Assembly (NCBI GenBank): GCA_036365145.1
Contig: JAEOAD010000024.1
Location: 13,163,501 to 13,227,500, forward strand
DNA from: Orientallactaga sibirica
Taxonomy: Eukaryota; Chordata; Mammalia; Rodentia; Dipodidae
Direction: 5' to 3'
Length of the DNA stretch: 64,000 nt
In this document: one piece after another, positions 59,059 through 64,000 of the stretch
How the letters are laid out: each line of letters opens with the position of its first letter
Numbering within the stretch: the stretch's first letter is position 1
Position numbers and translations under genes: made by a program
The notes under the pieces: model-generated
Database searches by the model: none
Seen by the model: the letters and a program-made list of their open reading frames with translations, nothing else
What the model was told of the DNA's origin: nothing

Positions 59059-59553
59059 GTGTCTTGCAGTTACTTTCTTGTTGCTGGGACAAACACCTGA
59101 TCAGAAGGAGCTTATGGAAGAAAAGGATTTATTTCAGGCATGTAGTTTCCAGGGGAAGCTTCATCACTGAAGAAAACTAGCTCACTTCAACACACATCCA
59201 CAAGAGAGAAAGAACAAACAACTAGACTTCAAACTGGCTCTGAACATACAGTAGACCCAAGATCTTCCCCCAGTGACACACCTCCTCCAATAGGGCTCTG
59301 TCTGGCCTGCTAGAGACTAAGTAGGATGCTTAATCAAATATACCTAGTTGGGCATGGTAGTGTATACCTTTAATCACAGCACTCAGAAGACAGAGGTAGG
59401 AGGATCTCCATGAATTTTAAACTACCCTGAGACGACATAGTGAATTCCAGGTCAGCCTGGGCTAGAGGAAGACCTTACCTTAAAAGACCAAAAACAACAA
59501 CAACAAAAAAAATAATTGAGCCTATGGGGAATATTAACACTCAAACCATCACA
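59059..59553 (-). mobile_element. MaLR-like LTR, antisense, interrupted by a B1
   Basis: 'tgcagttactttcttgttgc', 'ggaagaaaaggatttatttc', 'agtgacacacctcctccaat' and, after the B1, 'gagcctatggggaatattaa' and 'ctcaaaccatcaca' complete the LTR. Confidence 0.72.
59345..59512 (+). repeat. B1 SINE inside the LTR
   Basis: 'gggcatggtagtgtatacct', 'ttaatcacagcactcagaag', 'gtgaattccaggtcagcctg' and a CAA/A-rich tail. Younger than the LTR it splits. Confidence 0.9.
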
Positions 59554-59599
59554 ATATAATTTTAAAACAATCTCTCTCTCTTCCTCATAAATAAATAAA

Positions 59600-60180
59600 A
59601 GGAAAGAAAAAAGAATCTTGAATTTTTACACTGAGATATGAAATTTTTGTTGAAAATAAATTATAAAAACTGAATCAATGTACCACCCTATCTAAAACAA
59701 TGAAATGTAAGAAATTAGAATCATTTTCAAAGAATTAATCCTCAAATTGAAACAAGCCCATATTATTTTAACAAACAAGGTATACTGATTCAAGAGAGAA
59801 ATCCTCCATGTGTTTTAAATGATAGCTTGAAAAGTATTAAAACTACAAAACATCACAATTTCTGCTCTAAAATTAGAATTACCAAATAAAACAAATCTCA
59901 ATAAAAATAATCACTGAGAAAATTAATTCATATTTAGGAATACAAAACACACAAAAAAATCCTCAATAAAGAAACAAAAATCCACCAGGACCAAGTATGG
60001 ATTATTTCAGGAATGCAAAGATAGTTTGACAATTGAATGCCTAGGAATGGAATTCATCATATTAATGTGATAATGATAAAAAATTGCATGTTTATCTCAA
60101 AAGAACTTAATAAAATTCCCTAATCAGGATAAAAATACATTGAAAATTATAAAGAAGGAAAGAAAGTAGGAAGATTAAAA
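59600..60180 (+). mobile_element. LINE-1 ORF2 relic (reverse transcriptase part)
   Basis: 'aatccaccaggaccaagtat', 'ggattatttcaggaatgcaa', 'ggaattcatcatattaatgt' and 'tgtttatctcaaaagaactt' run in the order of the L1 ORF2 reverse-transcriptase segment. Many stops and shifts; not functional. Confidence 0.75.
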
Positions 60181-60537
60181 AGGAGGTAAGGTAAGACAGA
60201 AAGAAGAGAAAAAGGAAGGAAGTCACTAATGAGAATCCTGAAAGGAAAAATGATCTAATTCACCCTAAAATCAAATTATAAAATGTCTGAGGTAATGAAT
60301 GTTTGATGATGCAAGTAAAATTAAAAAGCTTTGCTGAGGAACAAAGGAATTAATTCACTCATATTAATTCTGTAAGTCCTAATTTTTGACAGCCTTAATA
60401 ATTATCTATGTTCTTTTGTGTGATCTAGACAGACAGTAATGGTAAGTTGGCTACCTCATTGCTAATATTCATGTTATCCTTCCTGCTTAATGACTTCACT
60501 GCTTGTGTATCCAGAATGATGTTAGCAGAAAGTTCTT
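60181..60537. other. Sequence without recognised feature
   Basis: Nothing recognised beyond an A/G-rich start. Confidence 0.4.
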
Positions 60538-61400
60538 TTTATTTTTTATTGACAGCTTCCATAATTATAGACAGTAATCCATAGTAATTCCCTCCCCCCC
60601 CCATTTTGCCTTTGCATCTCCACTCTTCATAATATGCCCTGCCTCCTCTCAATCAGACTCTCTTTTATTTTCATGTCATCATCTTTTCCTCCTATTATGA
60701 TGGTCTTGTGTAGATAGTGCCAGGCACTGTGAGGTCATGGATATCCAAGCCATTTTGTGTCTAGAAGAGTGCATTGTAAGCAGTCCTACTCTTCCTTTGG
60801 CTCTTACATCTTTCCATCACATCTTCTGCAATGGAACCTGAACCTTGGAAGGTGTGATAGAGATATTTCAGTGTTGAGCACTCCTCTGTCACTTTATCTC
60901 AGCACCATGATGCCTTCTGTGCCATCTCAAGGTCACCATCTTCTGAAAGGACAAGCTTCTCTAAACAAAAGTGAGAGTAGCATTAATTCATGGATATGAA
61001 CATTAAGAGTAGTGCTCACCAGGCAGTTTGGTGAGCATAGAATATACATTTAGCCAGACACAAAAAGAATTTACAACCCTAGGGATCATGACTACCCCTA
61101 TCATAAGTTCTCAGTATCAGGGATGTATTCCCTCCCATGGAGGGGACTCCAGTCCAATTAGAGAGCGGTTGGTTTCCGCCATATCAGACATGCCACTATT
61201 GCATCTGTTGGCTCATTTGACCTGGCTGACCAAATTTAAGGCTTGCAGTGTGGCCACTGTTCATCTCCACTCTCTCTCTCTCTCATGGAACTGCATGAAG
61301 TGTAGCTTTTTCCAGCTTTATGTCAGCTGGTTTACACTGAAGAACTTTTCAGCTCAGCTCCATCAGTATTTTTCATTGAAAAGGCAGTTTTGTATTATTC
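60538..61400 (-). mobile_element. LINE-1 3' end (jerboa type), antisense
   Basis: Starts with a T-rich end and a short C-run (60594-60602), then 'gatggtcttgtgtagatagt', 'gaggtcatggatatccaagc', 'gtatcagggatgtattccct', 'gcagtgtggccactgttcat'. I recall this 3' text as abundant in jerboa sequence. The frames at 60757 and 61028-61411 are antisense shadows of it. The element is 5'-truncated. Confidence 0.7.
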
Positions 61401-61619
61401 TACTTCAGTAGGGATGACTATACTCCTTGTCATTCAGTAGAAGCTTGCATGTTAATATGTGAGGGTTTGATGCTATGGTAAGGAAAGCATGGAATTCATG
61501 AGATTTGTTATACTTCAGTGGTAGAGCATGACTGCAGGTTTGTTATATTTCTCCGAGAACCTTCAGTGTTTCACTTCCTGCCTCTCTCCCTTCCTTCCTC
61601 CTTGCTATTTTTCTTCTTA

Positions 61620-61738
61620 AGCTTTTGAAACAAAGTATCACATCCCACACTGTAGAGCAGTGTTGGAACTTGCAGCAATCCTCCTGCCTCAGTCTCCCTA
61701 GTGCTTGAATTATAAGTATGATTCATTATGCCCAGTTC
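61620..61738 (-). repeat. B1-type SINE, antisense, degenerate
   Basis: 'gcaatcctcctgcctcagtc', 'tccctagtgcttgaattata' is the reversed B1 core. Confidence 0.7.
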
Positions 61739-62507
61739 CAATTACTTTACATGTATGATCAGAACTTTGGATTTGGGTTAAGATTTCTTTAAGCCTGGAA
61801 AACATATGATGGAAGCAAAATTTATTGCCACCTACTTTAGTAGCTACTTGTTTAATTATCTCACTGACATTTTCGTATGACCACTTCAATCTATGGATCT
61901 TCTCCACCCTCAAATGCCCCATGATATTCATTCTGTAGCCTGTTCCCTACTGCTCAGCAGCCCTTCTTTTAGAACTCGGCTCATATATTTGTTTACTGAA
62001 TTCAAGCCATTGCAGCCAAATGGAGTATGATTTCTCCAAGGTAAGTGATATGCTATCTCACCATTGACCTCCAGAAAGAGGGACTTACCTCAAGCAATGT
62101 CTGTGTTCAGTGGTTGTACTGAAGTCAAACCTGCAGGCTGGTTGCATTTGATTAAGTAAACTATCCTCAATGTGAGATGATATGTGGAAGGCTTCATTGA
62201 AGGAAATCTGCATGCAGATGTTATCAGTGAAGTTAATAACATTGAGAGATCTTACTCAATTTAAATCTTAGTAGACTCCTCTGGACCTATGCCTTACTCT
62301 GAATTTTTCGGTCTGACTGGTCCTGGAAATACTCCATCATGTCCTTCATTAGGGACTTTGCATTTGCTTCTCTGGTTTTAGTTTCCTTTTCTGAGATTTC
62401 CTCACATCCTATCTCAACTTCCTGGATCCAGTATAACTAAGGAGAAAATAGAAGCATGTTGACCCATAGGGAATTTTGTTGAGTTTTGGGGAGCATTTGT
62501 GTTCAGT

Positions 62508-62511
<4 letters not shown>
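61739..62511. other. Sequence without recognised gene
   Basis: Nothing recognised; the minus frame at 61710-61931 overlaps the B1. Confidence 0.4.

Positions 62512-62538
<27 letters not shown>
62512..62538 (+). repeat. (GT)n microsatellite
   Basis: Short GT run. Confidence 0.96.
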
Positions 62539-62559
62539 GCCATGTACATGTACTCATCT

Positions 62560-62768
62560 TCATTTTCCATCTTGTCTGAGGAAGGGTCTCATGTTCACCT
62601 CTGTATTCACCAGTCTAGCCAGCTTCCCAGTGATTCTCCTGTTTCTCTCTTCCTTCCCCAGGCAGACTGAGATTACAGGAGTATAACTACAGTGTATAGC
62701 CTTATCTGAGTTCTGGGGATCATACTTGAGTAGCAAGCACTTTATCTACTGAGTTACCTCCCTGACCA
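62560..62768 (-). repeat. B4-type SINE, antisense
   Basis: B1-like text first ('gaagggtctcatgttcacct', 'agactgagattacaggagta'), then the reversed head 'agcaagcactttatctactg', 'agttacctccctgacc'. Confidence 0.65.
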
Positions 62769-62819
62769 GAGACGTGCTATTGGTTTTAATCTACCCACGG
62801 GAAGTAGGGAATTCACTAC

Positions 62820-64000
62820 AGATTAATTAAATGAACACATCTTACATTTTAAAGGCTATTCCAGAGAGGAAACTAGGTAGGATAATGCTAGGTTTCCCAC
62901 AAAGGAAAGGCAACAAAAAGAATTTGAAATGAGCAAACATGAGTGATAATGCTATAAGACCTTTGGTATAATTCTTTGATGAGCAATTGTATGCATGACC
63001 TTCAGAAGAAACTTATCTATTTCGTGATTTGTTGACAGGCCAGCGTGTGACATTTTGACTAAAGGACCCAGTTACATTGTGAAGAGAGGAAGCTACCCTT
63101 TAGGCAAAGAATACAAACAAATGTCTTCAACTAAGACATTTTTGAAAGAGCTCAAGAGACTTCCACTAAAGTGCATGAAGGTGACATCCGTGGCCACTTT
63201 AGAAAAGAAAGATGATTGTAGAATCTATGACTTTGCTGCTAATGTTTTTATTCCAGATTCATACAGAGAAGTACAGTGGATAGAAATCGATCACTTCAAC
63301 AAAGAATTAGAAAACCACAGCAATCCTAAAGGAAGACAACAGGGAAAATAACAAGGCAAACGGAGTTTCCAACAGTCAACCTTTTTTCAAATGTATAGGT
63401 ATACTGAAGAATAAAGATGACAAAGAGGACATTTGGTGTTCCTACTCATCTTTACCAGAAAGAATATTCAAAATGCCCCTGATTCAAAGGTACAGCTTAG
63501 GAAAAATTGGAATGTTTGACAGAGATTGAAATCTCCAAGGAGAAAGTTATGAAACGTCTTGAGAAAATCCAGCCTTCCTAGAACAGCAGGAGTAGATGAC
63601 ATTTAGCAATTAACTCTGAGAAAATAAAGAAATGTGCAATAGCAAAAGCGCTGATGGGTTTTACATAAAACAGAGTAATCTATTTTGGCCTTGAACAGCT
63701 GTTAACAGTTACTTCAAAGTCACTACCTTGCAGTCAGCTGAAAGTTCTTTTCCAGCTTATATGTGCCTGCTACGGAGGAGAGGTGGGACACTAAAGGTGA
63801 AGTTCACATTTTATAGAGATTTGCTAGACAAAAAAAAAGAACTTTTTATAGTGTCAAAATTTTAACAAAGGATCTTAGAAAAGGCCATGGCTTTGGATGT
63901 TTTTTCCTCAAAGATAAGGGCACTTGCTGGGTAACTCTATCCAGCATATAAACCTTTCTTTGATTCTTCAGGCCCTGCAAGATGAGCATCCTGGACATTT
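62820..64000 (+). pseudogene. Decayed coding relic, runs off the right edge
   Basis: Protein-like text can be followed through shifting frames. First a short part ('RKLGRIMLGFPQRKGNKK', near 62870), then the open frame 63028-63351 (108 codons; 'DCRIYDFAANVFIPDSY', 'EVQWIEIDHFNKELEN'), then after a one-base shift near 63347 another frame to 63529 ('LKNKDDKEDIWCSYSS', 'IFKMPLIQRYSLGKIG'), two in-frame TGA stops, and further patches beyond 63690. No AG/GT exon borders break the series, which favours a processed retrocopy of a longer mRNA. The open frame has no ATG at its start; the first codon usable as a start there is TTG. I do not recognise the parent gene. Confidence 0.55.

Noticed and set aside
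61028..61411. A 127-codon frame
   Set aside because: It is antisense to the LINE-1 3' end and not an L1 protein frame.
1..64000. A CRISPR array, operon, phage or plasmid module
   Set aside because: The repeat families, microsatellites and LTRs are mammalian; there are no spaced identical short repeats and no gene clusters.

Overview
The window is nuclear DNA from a mammal, almost certainly a jerboa-like rodent (Dipodidae, Jaculus type). Three things show this. First, about twenty-five copies of one tRNA-derived SINE begin 'gggctggagagatggctta', carry an internal promoter, and end in a CT-rich tract plus AATAAA-type tail. They fit the B2-superfamily element described from jerboas (DIP). Second, the 7SL-derived B1 copies carry the variant end 'gtgaattccaggtcagcctg'. 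Third, an antisense LINE-1 3' end at 60538-61400 matches what I remember as an abundant jerboa L1 tail. The species call is from memory of these families and was not searched.

I found no intact protein-coding gene, rRNA, tRNA or CRISPR array. The long open frames are short, mostly fall inside SINEs, LTRs and microsatellites, and have no shared strand or spacing. The window reads as intergenic or deep-intronic DNA.

Layout: 0.2-7 kb is SINE clusters with LTR and MIR relics and one possible conserved non-coding block (4190-4680). 7.5-13 kb holds several ERVL/MaLR pieces, including a probable two-LTR element (11106-12719). 13-19 kb is AT-rich with old repeats. 19-20.3 kb is an old L1 3' end. 22.6-23.2 kb is a frameshifted coding relic, followed directly by a nearly complete non-autonomous MaLR element with both LTRs (23511-25478). 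26-32 kb is dense in SINEs. 33.5-34.4 kb and 41.4-42.7 kb are repeat-free and look like conserved regulatory sequence; the second is full of TAATTA-type homeodomain core motifs. 43-53.7 kb is again SINEs, LTRs and L1 relics. 54.35-55.0 kb is a minus-strand, gene-derived segment that seems to keep a small intron, a final coding exon and a poly(A) end. 55.8-61.4 kb is nested repeats and L1. 62.8 kb to the right edge is a second decayed coding relic on the plus strand.

I see no sign of a new multi-gene biological system. The most worthwhile leads are the two decayed gene-derived segments (54349-54995 minus; 62820-64000 plus), the candidate conserved non-coding blocks, and a long SINE variant with an extra internal segment (201-456 and 53105-53444). 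Exact target-site duplications allow insertion order to be read in several places.
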